The position numbers were made by a program, and so were the translations under genes. DNA of 64,000 nt. It comes from JANSWP01 sp041941305 (GTDB lineage: Bacteria > Bacteroidota > Bacteroidia > Chitinophagales > Saprospiraceae). Below the pieces are notes generated by a model that saw nothing but the letters and a program-made list of their open reading frames with translations, was not told where the DNA came from and searched no databases. Location of the stretch: positions 62,001 through 126,000 of the forward strand of contig JBGTQJ010000025.1 of the NCBI GenBank assembly GCA_041941305.1, written 5' to 3'. Of the stretch, positions 1 through 8,398 are shown one piece after another. Within the stretch, counting starts at the first letter, position 1. Each line of letters begins with the position of its first letter.

Positions 1-258
1 AAGCCAGGTATCGATATCACCCATGTTACACATCGATATTACCAGGGTGTCTGTCGCGACAAAGAAGCAATGGAGCCTATTCTCCAATCATTCAGAGATA
101 AAAAGGAAGCCATTCTCGAGCTTTGTGAAACTTTTCCTCATTTGGATAAAACCTCTCGAAAGCAGTTATTAAAATATATGGATTCCTTTTATAAAATCCT
201 TGAAAACCCTCGCAAGACGAAGCGGCAGATTTTGAAGCATTGTGACCAGGATAGTTGA
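1..258 (+). CDS. C-terminal end of an unrecognised protein (5' partial)
   Basis: The reading frame is open from the first base of the window to a TGA at 256-258, so this is the last 85 codons of a gene that starts upstream. An internal ATG at 70 would give a 62-residue protein, but the frame continues without a stop above it. The visible part is charged and helical (for example DKKEAILELCETF and KQLLKYMDSFYKIL) and has no signal or membrane segment. I do not recognise the family. It shares nothing obvious with the caspase-TPR array that follows, so it probably marks the left border of the array. Confidence 0.6.
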   Translation, partial: KPGIDITHVTHRYYQGVCRDKEAMEPILQSFRDKKEAILELCETFPHLDKTSRKQLLKYMDSFYKILENPRKTKRQILKHCDQDS

Positions 259-363
259 GGAACTGACTACGTTGAAAATGAAAATTAAAAATTATTATTA
301 GCACAATTTTCATTTCTAAACTTCGAAAAAGGTTATCTTTTGAACATTACTAAAAAATAAAAA

Positions 364-497
364 GCTCGTTGCAAGCTCCAGATTGCCAGACGCATAAAGT
401 TCAGGGCTCCTGCCCTGTTGTATAAAAAAGCATTGTTTACGCTAGGGCAGGAGCCCTGCACCACGTTTCGTATTGCAAGCTGGAGCTTGCAACGAGC
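364..497. repeat. Nested inverted repeat (paired palindrome)
   Basis: The outer arms are an exact 18-bp inverted repeat: 364-381 GCTCGTTGCAAGCTCCAG and 480-497. The inner arms are an exact 15-bp inverted repeat: 402-416 CAGGGCTCCTGCCCT and 444-458. Each inner arm is itself nearly palindromic. The layout resembles a BIME or MITE-like structured element rather than a simple terminator. No second copy with the same sequence was seen in the window. Confidence 0.7.
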
Positions 498-580
498 CTA
501 TTGGATTTTTTTGGTTATAAAAAGAGAGATAGAGCCTGGTTGTTAGAAGTAAAGTCAAAAATTAAAATAACCGACTGTAA

Positions 581-670
581 TTGGCGGAGTCTTTCGAAGA
601 GGGTTCCGACCGTTCAAAGAGCGAATTGAAGGATGCCACAGCGTCCGCTTCGAGAGGGGCTTCTTGTTAC
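581..670 (+). repeat. 90-bp dispersed paired-palindrome element, copy 1
   Basis: This copy begins TTGGCGGAGTC and ends CTTCTTGTTAC. It aligns over its full 90 bp with 10096-10185 and, in reverse orientation, with 36066-36156. The arms around TCGAAGAGG and CTTCGAGAG are mutually inverted, so the unit can fold as two facing hairpins. The fixed length and flipped orientation suggest a small non-autonomous mobile or REP-like repeat. Confidence 0.65.
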
Positions 671-784
671 TACGCATTTACTATGCTATTCGGGGTAATT
701 TCCTCAAGATGAATTGCATGATCACCTATAAACTATTTGTCTTGTGAAAGATCAACTTTAATCACTCCTATTCAATTTAGGCGT

Positions 785-2689
785 ATGAGAACCTTCATTT
801 TTATTGTTATTTTTTCCTTCGCTGCTATTCTCTTTTTTCAAAATAGCTTTTGGTCAAAAAGCAAAACACACGCTGTCGTCATAGGGATTTCCAACTATGA
901 ATCTTCCAAAATGACTGCCTTGGCTTACCCCAAAAAAGATGCCTTCAGTTTTGCAGCCTGGCTAAAATCCAAAGCAGGAGGGCAATTGGAGAACGAGCAA
1001 ATTCAATTGCTGACCGACGAACAGGCAACAGCTGGGCAAATTTTGCAGGCACTCGACTGGCTATTGGAATCAAGTAAACAGGGAGATAACGCTATCATCT
1101 GGTTTTCGGGTTATGGAGCTAGTGTGCATGAAGATCATCCTCCCAAATATTTGATGCCTTACGATGTATCTCCTCCCGTTTATGCAGCCAGTATTTTTCC
1201 ATTTATTCAGTTTATTTCGATTTTATCTGAACGAGCGAGTAAGCAAGGGATTCGATTGCTTTTGATAACTGAAATTTATGAAGTAGGGAAACTAACAGGT
1301 TTACAGGTTTTTCCCACTCAAAAGTTGGTATCCAATCGTGTTTTGCAATCCAATGAATTTTTGTTGAGCCCCCAATCGGAAAATCGCCTGGCGACCGCAG
1401 CATTCAAAACAGAAAAAGAAAAAAGAAGTTTTAGTCATCATTTGGTAGAAGGGTTTATGGGCTTGGCCGATGCCAATATGGATCACGAAATTCATTTAGC
1501 TGAAATAAAAAACTGGTTGAAGGGAAAAGCGGCAATTGAAAACCTAACTGATGGCAAGTTGTATTTCAAAACAAATGAACCGGAAAGCGCCCTGGCTTTG
1601 GTTCATCCGGAGGTCTTGAAGCAACTCAAAAATCGAACTGATGATTTCTTGCCTGCCCTTGTTCAATTAGAAACCCATAGTTATGAAAAGAAACGATTGG
1701 AACAGGCGAGTCGCAAATCCAGGCAATTGTTCCAGGATTTTGTCATTGCTATCCAGTTAGGCAATTTGCTAACTCCAAATAGGCAATCTGCAGATTATTT
1801 TTATCAAAAATTGTTGCAAGACTCTTCTTTGAAAAAACTGCACAATTCTTTTCGCCGAAGGTTGGCAGCCGCCCTACAAGATGAAAGCCAACAGGCAATC
1901 AATGCCTACCTTAGAACAGATGCCCAGGAATTGTCCATTCGCTGGAAATACAATGACAACTACGCCAATTTTCCCAAATACCTCGCTCGCTCGGTTGAAT
2001 TAATTGGTGTGAACCATTATCTCGCTTCTCATTTGAAAGCCAAACAGTTATATTTTGAAGGAGTCACAATGAGGCTCGATGCAAAGCAAAAAAAGGAGAA
2101 AGAAGCTGCCTATAAAGCTGCCCTGCTGAAACAACAAGCTGCCCTTCAATTGCTGCCAGAAGGGGCTTTTATCTACAATGAAACGGGTTTGTTGTTTTTG
2201 TTGATTGAAGAACCGGATTCTGCGCTTTATCATTTTCAAAAAGCGACGGAATGGGCCCCCGCCTGGAGCATTCCCTGGTCCAACTTGTGCATGGTTTATG
2301 GCGACAAAAAGGATTTCGATAAAGCCATCCAATACGGAGAAAAAGCCGTCCAGTTGAATCCTGAAAATGTATCTGGGCAAATTAATTTGGGCATTGCCTG
2401 GATGAACAAGGAAAAATACCGGCATGCCGAAAAAATATTTAAACATGCAATTGAAATAGACCCTAGTTATCCGCTTGCTTATTACAACCTGGCATGCAGC
2501 AAAGCGTTGCGCAAACATCGAAGTCAGGCATTGCATTGGCTGGAAAAAGCAGTACAAAAAGGCTATGACGATTTTGAGTTTTTGGAAAAGGATCCCGATT
2601 TGGCAACGCTACATGGTACGCACGGTTATAAAAACCTGATCGTTCAGTATTTTAGTGAGGAAATCTCAACTTTTAATAAGCAGCGCTAA
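785..2689 (+). CDS. Caspase-like/TPR protein with both catalytic residues lost
   Basis: This 634-residue protein is the most divergent member of the caspase-TPR family. The start is taken at ATG 785, which puts the hydrophobic segment MRTFIFIVIFSFAAILFF at the N-terminus; an in-frame TTG at 737 would add 16 residues. The caspase-like fold is recognisable from HAVVIGISNY onward. The position of the catalytic His reads FSGYG (Tyr110), and the usual DACRAG reads TEIYEVG (Tyr165), so both dyad positions are Tyr. The p10-like part (RSFSHHLVEG) is kept. The central helical module follows, with the LQDESQQAINAYL variant, then about four TPRs. The tail is degenerate (VQYFSEE instead of MEKYFP). It stands alone about 230 bp before the next paralogue. 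Catalysis is unlikely; a scaffold or binding role, or decay, is inferred. Confidence 0.85.
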   Translation: MRTFIFIVIFSFAAILFFQNSFWSKSKTHAVVIGISNYESSKMTALAYPKKDAFSFAAWLKSKAGGQLENEQIQLLTDEQATAGQILQALDWLLESSKQGDNAIIWFSGYGASVHEDHPPKYLMPYDVSPPVYAASIFPFIQFISILSERASKQGIRLLLITEIYEVGKLTGLQVFPTQKLVSNRVLQSNEFLLSPQSENRLATAAFKTEKEKRSFSHHLVEGFMGLADANMDHEIHLAEIKNWLKGKAAIENLTDGKLYFKTNEPESALALVHPEVLKQLKNRTDDFLPALVQLETHSYEKKRLEQASRKSRQLFQDFVIAIQLGNLLTPNRQSADYFYQKLLQDSSLKKLHNSFRRRLAAALQDESQQAINAYLRTDAQELSIRWKYNDNYANFPKYLARSVELIGVNHYLASHLKAKQLYFEGVTMRLDAKQKKEKEAAYKAALLKQQAALQLLPEGAFIYNETGLLFLLIEEPDSALYHFQKATEWAPAWSIPWSNLCMVYGDKKDFDKAIQYGEKAVQLNPENVSGQINLGIAWMNKEKYRHAEKIFKHAIEIDPSYPLAYYNLACSKALRKHRSQALHWLEKAVQKGYDDFEFLEKDPDLATLHGTHGYKNLIVQYFSEEISTFNKQR

Positions 2690-2915
2690 AGAAATGGCAA
2701 TTTCAAAGATAAATTGACAGGAGTCCAGGTAAAACCCATAATAAGATGATAAGGCTGTAAACTTTTTACCCGGTAGCACAGTGTAATTGAATTTGAAAAT
2801 TAAGTAGTCCCTTCTCCCGCCCTTTATGGGTTAGGGGCGAGTATGAGGCGGTTATTTATTCAAACTCATAAACGCGGTTCTACTGGTTTGTGGCACTATA
2901 TTAAAATGCGAAAAA

Positions 2916-5678
2916 ATGAAGCTATTTTTTCTGCTTTTCCAATTGTTGCTTTCCAGCTATATTGTAGGTCAAAATCTATCTTTTGATTCTGGCAATACCC
3001 TCGCGGTCGTAGTTGGAATCTCCGATTATCAGGACGAAAAAATCCCTGATTTGAAATATGCACATCGGGATGCAATGGCTTTCTCTACATGGCTACAATC
3101 TCCTGCCGGAGGCAATGTTCCGTCCACCAATATTCAGCTGCTTTTAGATGAAGAGGCGACTAAAGGAAAAGTGGTGATGGCATTGACCTGGCTCTATGAA
3201 CAATCTAAGGAAGGAGATAAGGCTATCATCTATTTTAGTGGGCATGGTGACGTAGAGAAAAAGCTCTTCAATCAACCTGGCTATCTTTTGTGCAGGGATG
3301 CCCCACCAGTGGTTTATATGAGCGGCGGCACCCTATCACTTTATGAATTACAAGAGGTTATAACAACCCTGTCTTTGGGAGTCAAGGCACAAGTACTCGT
3401 CATAACAGATGCTTGCAGGGCAGGGAATCTGGCAGGAGCTGCTACAGGAGGGCCGCGCAAAACAACAGCCAGCCTTATGAATAAATTTGCCAACGAAATC
3501 AAAATACTCTCTTGCCAGCCGAGTGAGTATAGCATCGAAAGTGAACAATGGGGCGGAGGCAGGGGCGCTTTCAGTTACCATCTCGAAGATGCTTTGTATG
3601 GATTGGCTGACAGGGACAAGGACTTCCAAATAAAATTGAAAGAAGTCGGTCGATATCTCGAGGACCATGTGCCGGTACAAACTGCCCCTCAAGTGCAGAA
3701 TCCCATTTTGATGGGAAACCGGGAAGCGGTGGTGGCACTTGTAGATAATGAAATATTAGCACAATGGGAAGCAGAGAAAAAAAAGCGAAAGCCTACTTTC
3801 CTTCCTGCTGATATGAAAGGTATGAAAGATTTGATTCTGGCGGAAGCAGACAGCAGTATCCAACAAGTCTACGAGGCTTTCCTTGCTGCTGTAGAAGCGG
3901 GTAACCTGATGCCTTCTTCTGATGACGAACCATCTGCTAACGACTATTATGAAAAACTCATCAATGAATCAAGCATTAAAGCCATGCATGGTCTGGTGAA
4001 GCGAAATTTTGTGGCAGCACTAATTGATGAAGCACAACAAGTGACCAATAAACTGCTGAAAACAGATCCGGAAGTCGTGAGCGACACCAGGCGGCGCCCT
4101 TTTGTATATGACCATATTCCAGTCTATTTGGAAAGGGCAACAGAAATTCTCGGTCCTCAACACTTTATTTATAAGCACTTAAAAGCCAAACAACATTATT
4201 TTATTTCTAAAACCTTCCGAACAGATAATTATCCCGATACGCAACTAGATTCCCTACATCACGAGATCCTTTTTCATTTAGAGCAGGCCATGGCTTATGA
4301 TTCCAGTGCAGCATATATTTGTTTAGAATTCAGTCAATGGGTTGGAAACAAAGACGAAAATTTACCCCGTTATTATTTAAAGAAAGCACTTGATTTAGCC
4401 CCAAATTGGATATTGGCGCTACAATATTTGGCTTCTTATTATTCCAGCATCGGAGCATATGGGGAAGCCACGGAATACATAGATAAGGCGATTGAATTGG
4501 ACAGTTCTTTTTTGCGATCCTATTTTCTAAAAATGGCAATATGCATACAGGGGCGCAAGTGGGATTTACACGAGCAATACCAAAACATTTATGTGAAAAA
4601 AGTGCGTGAGTTGATAAAAGAAGATCCCAAAGCTGTTCCCGTATTGTATTACGTCAACCTGGCCAGCATCTTGTCTGCTTACCAAGAAAGTTGGGATGAA
4701 GCAGAGCAAATCCTGCTACAGGCAATCGAAATAACAGAGGGCAGAGACTTTACGGTCTATCTTCATTTATCCCGTCTTTATAGATTCACTGAAGACTTTG
4801 AAAAACGCGAACAAACGTTAAAAAAACTAATTGAATTGTCGCCACACGATCCCAATTGGTATTGGGAGTTAGGAATCTTCTATATGGGTGATGTTTACCA
4901 ATTTTCCAAGGCGGAAGCCATATTGAAAAAAGCAGTTACAATAGACCATAGTAGCGCGTATTCTCGATTTTGGTTGTCTGAAGTTTACAGACGAACAGGA
5001 GCATATGAACAAGCCGAATTGAATTTAAAAGAAGGAATCCGCCTGGATTCAACAGAGTTGGATTTAATCGTCACCCTAGCTGAAGTATACGCCGAACAAA
5101 GGAAGTATTTGAAGGCAATTGAACTGCTCGAAAGTCATCAGCAAGACCTTGAAGATGGTTGGAAATATCACGATGACCTGGGCAAGTATTATTTAAAATC
5201 CGGTAATTACCAAAAGGCTATTGAACATCTGGAAACCTCTAAAAAAATCAAAAACTACCTCAGTACGCGGTATCATTTGGCTGAAGCTTATTCCAAAGCG
5301 GATCAAAATGAATTGGGCAAACAAATTTTTAGGACATTGATTGAGGAAATAAAAAATCACCCAAGACAGACTCCGGTTAAATTTTACCTGGAGTGCATGT
5401 CTTATTTGAAATTGGGACAACTAGGAGAATTTGAAAACAGAATACGAGCTGAAATTGAAAAACGGGCAGAGGATACCGAATGGGCTTCTTACGAAATTGG
5501 GCGACTGTATGCACAAATCAATGAATCAAAAAAGGCATTGACCTGGCTGGAAGAAGCGCTTCAGTATCCTTATTACGCCTGCTGTTATGCCAGGATTGCT
5601 ACGGAGTCAGATTTTGATGAGATTCGGGAATTGCCGCAGTTTATTGAGCTGATGGAAAAATATTTTCCTGATAAGTAG
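2916..5678 (+). CDS. Secreted caspase-like (peptidase C14)/TPR protein
   Basis: This 920-residue protein starts with a Sec signal peptide (MKLFFLLFQLLLSSYIVGQ). The caspase-like domain covers roughly residues 27-270. It has His110 in YFSGHGD, Cys167 in ITDACRAG, and a p10-like segment with EQWGGGRGAFSYHL followed by an acidic LADRDKD loop. Residues about 305-440 form the family-specific module (EAFLAAVEAGNLMP to LIDEAQQ), and the rest is TPR helices ending in LMEKYFPDK. Family knowledge predicts a Cys-His endopeptidase acting outside the cytoplasm; the substrate is unknown. The TAG stop lies inside a palindromic element (5675-5760). The next paralogue starts 137 bp downstream. No unusual truncation is seen. 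Confidence 0.92.
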   Translation: MKLFFLLFQLLLSSYIVGQNLSFDSGNTLAVVVGISDYQDEKIPDLKYAHRDAMAFSTWLQSPAGGNVPSTNIQLLLDEEATKGKVVMALTWLYEQSKEGDKAIIYFSGHGDVEKKLFNQPGYLLCRDAPPVVYMSGGTLSLYELQEVITTLSLGVKAQVLVITDACRAGNLAGAATGGPRKTTASLMNKFANEIKILSCQPSEYSIESEQWGGGRGAFSYHLEDALYGLADRDKDFQIKLKEVGRYLEDHVPVQTAPQVQNPILMGNREAVVALVDNEILAQWEAEKKKRKPTFLPADMKGMKDLILAEADSSIQQVYEAFLAAVEAGNLMPSSDDEPSANDYYEKLINESSIKAMHGLVKRNFVAALIDEAQQVTNKLLKTDPEVVSDTRRRPFVYDHIPVYLERATEILGPQHFIYKHLKAKQHYFISKTFRTDNYPDTQLDSLHHEILFHLEQAMAYDSSAAYICLEFSQWVGNKDENLPRYYLKKALDLAPNWILALQYLASYYSSIGAYGEATEYIDKAIELDSSFLRSYFLKMAICIQGRKWDLHEQYQNIYVKKVRELIKEDPKAVPVLYYVNLASILSAYQESWDEAEQILLQAIEITEGRDFTVYLHLSRLYRFTEDFEKREQTLKKLIELSPHDPNWYWELGIFYMGDVYQFSKAEAILKKAVTIDHSSAYSRFWLSEVYRRTGAYEQAELNLKEGIRLDSTELDLIVTLAEVYAEQRKYLKAIELLESHQQDLEDGWKYHDDLGKYYLKSGNYQKAIEHLETSKKIKNYLSTRYHLAEAYSKADQNELGKQIFRTLIEEIKNHPRQTPVKFYLECMSYLKLGQLGEFENRIRAEIEKRAEDTEWASYEIGRLYAQINESKKALTWLEEALQYPYYACCYARIATESDFDEIRELPQFIELMEKYFPDK

Positions 5679-5760
5679 CCCGGCTTTCCAAAGCCGGAAA
5701 CGAAGGTACCAATTGAAAACTCGATACATGCAGGGGCCTGGCTCTGGAGAGCCGGGTTAC
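5675..5760 (+). repeat. 86-bp paired-palindrome element overlapping a stop codon, copy 1
   Basis: The left arm GTAGCCCGGCTTTCCAAAGC starts one base before the TAG stop of the preceding gene, and the right arm ends GAGAGCCGGGTTAC. Each arm is itself a hairpin and the two arms are imperfect inverted copies. The same 86-bp unit occurs at 25405-25490, also directly after a MEKYFPDK tail. A half copy lies at 10029. Confidence 0.75.
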
Positions 5761-5815
5761 GGAAGAAAGCAATAATGAAATAATATTCTTTAGACCTATT
5801 CCAAAAGTAAAAAGC

Positions 5816-8398
5816 ATGAAGCATCTAATCTTTTTAGCAATACTTTTCGGAAACTTAGCGACCTTATCGCAAAATCTGAACCTTGCGGATGGGACAACCT
5901 ACGCCGTTGTCGTCGGCATCTCCGACTATCAGGATGATGATATTCCGGATTTGAAATTTGCGCACCGGGATGCATCCTCTTTTGCTGACTGGTTGGCATC
6001 CGAATCAGGAGGAAGTCTCCCTGAAACGCATCTCAGGTTATTGATGAATGAGGAAGCAACAAATGCTCAAATGCTTGTATCATTTGATTGGCTTATTGAA
6101 AAAAGCCAACCAGGAGATCGAGTGTTGATTTATTTTTCTGGTCATGGGGATGTTGAGCACATTACAAAATATAATAAAGGTTATTTATTAGGGTATGACT
6201 CACCTCCAAAATATTATTCAATTGGGGCTTTCCCCATTGATTTTTTAAAGGATATTATTTCTAATCTTTCCGATGATGGAGCTCAGGTTATTCTAATTTT
6301 AGATGCTTGCAGAGCAGGCAAGTTGGCAGGTGGAAATATTAATGGAACTCAGATAACGGCATCCAGGTTGCAACAAAAGTTTGCCAATGAAATTAAAATT
6401 CTTTCTTGTCAACCTGACGAATATAGTCTGGAAGGAGAACAATGGGGTGATGGCAGAGGCTGTTTTTCCTATCATCTGGAAAATGCACTTTATGGTCTGG
6501 CAGATTTAAATAATGATGGTCAGGTCAACTTATTGGAATTGAGGAGTTATTTGGAGGAAAAAGTGAGTGAAGCAGCTGAACCGGATAGTCAGATTCCAAT
6601 GGTTCAGGGACCTCCACGGCATAATGTATCACTGGTCAATGAAGCATTAATGGCAACCAGGAGGGAGACTTTAAAAAGACAAGAAGAATTGTTTTTGTCG
6701 GCTAGCCAAAAAAACATGGAGGAGAAATTATTTGCGAGTGTGGACAGCAACATCCAATTGATCTACCGAAAGTTTCAGAGAGCACTGGATTCCAATCATT
6801 TATTACAACCTCAAGGGATTAGTGCAAATGAGTATTTTGAAATTTTGATCTCCAATCCAATCCTGGAAAAATACCACGGTAGTATAAAAAGGAAATTTGT
6901 TGTCGCATTGTTGGATAAGGGGCAATTATTTCTCAATAAAATGATGAAAACAGACAGGCAAACTTTAGACAAATTTTGGAGTGGCGGACTTAGTTATAAA
7001 CTTTTACCTGATTACTTCAAAAGGGCTTCCGAAATATTAGGTGAAAACCACTATGTTTTTGAGAGTCTGAAAGCTAAAGAGTGGTATTTCAAAGGAAAAT
7101 TAATAGATAAAAGTAAATACCCGGATTTGACATATAACCAAATATATGAGAAAAGGATAGAATGTTATAGGGAGGCAATCCAATATGATAGTACGCTGGC
7201 AATCGCTTATTGGGAAATAGGTAGATTATATAACTGGTTGGGACAAAGGATAAAAAGTGCCGAATATTATGAATATACGATCAAATATGCACCCAATTGG
7301 GCATTAGCGCATTATTTTCTGGGGCTTTGTTATTATAAAATACCTGGGAAAAATTTGGAAAGTGTCAGGGCTTTTAAAAATGCGATGGCTTTAGATACCA
7401 TCTTTCTTAAGTCTTTTTATTGGATTGCCAGGCCATTTGACAATATGGGGATGATTGATTCAGCCAAATTTTACCGCCAAAAGTACGTTGAGAAATTTTT
7501 CAATATTTTTTATTCAAATTCCCAAAATATTACCAGAGGTGACATTAACGATGCCGGCAATGCCCTATGGCGTTTGAGAAGGCATGAAGAAGCCAAAGAT
7601 TTATTGGAACATGGGGCAAATAAATACCCTGAAAAATTTGGAGGTTATTTGACCCTGGCGGAGGTATATGCCGATCTTCAGGAATTCGATTCGGCTATAA
7701 ATGCTTACGAAAAATATTGGGAGGCTTTCCGGAATTTAGAAGAATACATAGAGGGTCACAAAGGAATCGTTTATCATCATTACCTAAAAGATTCAGAAAA
7801 AGCTGAAGAATCATTTGAAAATTTGAAAACCATCAGCCTCGATTATATTCAAATTCAAAAGATATACTTCTATTACGAATCTGAAGAGTTTGAGAAAGCA
7901 TTAACCCTTGTAGATACTTGTTTGAAAGTACATCCTAATAATCTTTCATTTAGCTATCTCAAAGCCAAGGTTTTGCAAAAATTAAATGAGCCCCAAAAGG
8001 CAAATCTATATTTTCAACAGATCATCGATTCTGCCCAGGTTCACCTGGAACCAAATTTTAAATTCAGACCGGATTATTTTTATATAGCCTTATCACATCA
8101 CGAATTGAAAAACAGTAATAAATTAAGGGGCTTAATCAAGCAGATCGAAAAGGGACTACTGAATGATCCGTGGATGCATTATTACCTGGCATTAATCTAT
8201 TCCAATATTTATAAGAAACGAAAAGCCATTTTGGAACTCAATAAGGCAACTGCTATGGGTTGGAATTCCAATCCCTTATCATGGATACACGGTACCCTTA
8301 GTGATCCTTTTCTGAATCCTATTAGAAAGTCAAATACTTTCAAAAGATGGGTTGGAAAGAACTTCCCAAGATATTCAGAAATAGCAATAAGAAGATAA
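5816..8398 (+). CDS. Secreted caspase-like (peptidase C14)/TPR protein
   Basis: This 860-residue protein has the signal peptide MKHLIFLAILFGNLATLSQ and a caspase-like domain with His110 (YFSGHGD) and Cys165 (LDACRAG). The p10 motif is slightly altered (EQWGDGRGCFSYHL) and is followed by an EF-hand-like acidic loop (DLNNDGQVNLLEL). The central module is more divergent than in most paralogues (VALLDKGQLFLNKMM), and TPR helices fill the C-terminal half. The tail has drifted from the MEKYFP consensus to VGKNFPRYSEIAIRR. Its TAA stop shares one base with the ATG of the truncated paralogue downstream (TAATG at 8396-8400). The first 20 residues and the upstream element resemble those of the truncated gene at 25538, which points to a past segmental duplication. 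Confidence 0.9.
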   Translation: MKHLIFLAILFGNLATLSQNLNLADGTTYAVVVGISDYQDDDIPDLKFAHRDASSFADWLASESGGSLPETHLRLLMNEEATNAQMLVSFDWLIEKSQPGDRVLIYFSGHGDVEHITKYNKGYLLGYDSPPKYYSIGAFPIDFLKDIISNLSDDGAQVILILDACRAGKLAGGNINGTQITASRLQQKFANEIKILSCQPDEYSLEGEQWGDGRGCFSYHLENALYGLADLNNDGQVNLLELRSYLEEKVSEAAEPDSQIPMVQGPPRHNVSLVNEALMATRRETLKRQEELFLSASQKNMEEKLFASVDSNIQLIYRKFQRALDSNHLLQPQGISANEYFEILISNPILEKYHGSIKRKFVVALLDKGQLFLNKMMKTDRQTLDKFWSGGLSYKLLPDYFKRASEILGENHYVFESLKAKEWYFKGKLIDKSKYPDLTYNQIYEKRIECYREAIQYDSTLAIAYWEIGRLYNWLGQRIKSAEYYEYTIKYAPNWALAHYFLGLCYYKIPGKNLESVRAFKNAMALDTIFLKSFYWIARPFDNMGMIDSAKFYRQKYVEKFFNIFYSNSQNITRGDINDAGNALWRLRRHEEAKDLLEHGANKYPEKFGGYLTLAEVYADLQEFDSAINAYEKYWEAFRNLEEYIEGHKGIVYHHYLKDSEKAEESFENLKTISLDYIQIQKIYFYYESEEFEKALTLVDTCLKVHPNNLSFSYLKAKVLQKLNEPQKANLYFQQIIDSAQVHLEPNFKFRPDYFYIALSHHELKNSNKLRGLIKQIEKGLLNDPWMHYYLALIYSNIYKKRKAILELNKATAMGWNSNPLSWIHGTLSDPFLNPIRKSNTFKRWVGKNFPRYSEIAIRR

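Larger units (their letters stand above)
259..784. other. Intergenic region with two palindromic repeat elements
   Basis: This 526-bp stretch holds no convincing gene. It contains a nested inverted repeat (364-497) and a copy of a 90-bp dispersed paired-palindrome element (581-670), both listed separately. The final hundred bases lead into the first caspase-like gene and must contain its promoter, but I do not see a clear TAnnTTTG box. Confidence 0.6.

Noticed and set aside
2048..2557. Long minus-strand frame inside the first caspase gene
   Set aside because: It is the antisense shadow of the TPR-coding strand, with no signal, motif or paralogous conservation as a protein.
2916..5678. CHAT rather than C14 caspase domain
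   Set aside because: HG and DAC motifs occur in both, but the DAC(R/S)G signature followed by GGGRGAFSYHL and an acidic LADxNxD loop fits C14 caspase-like proteins better; this was not tested by profile search.
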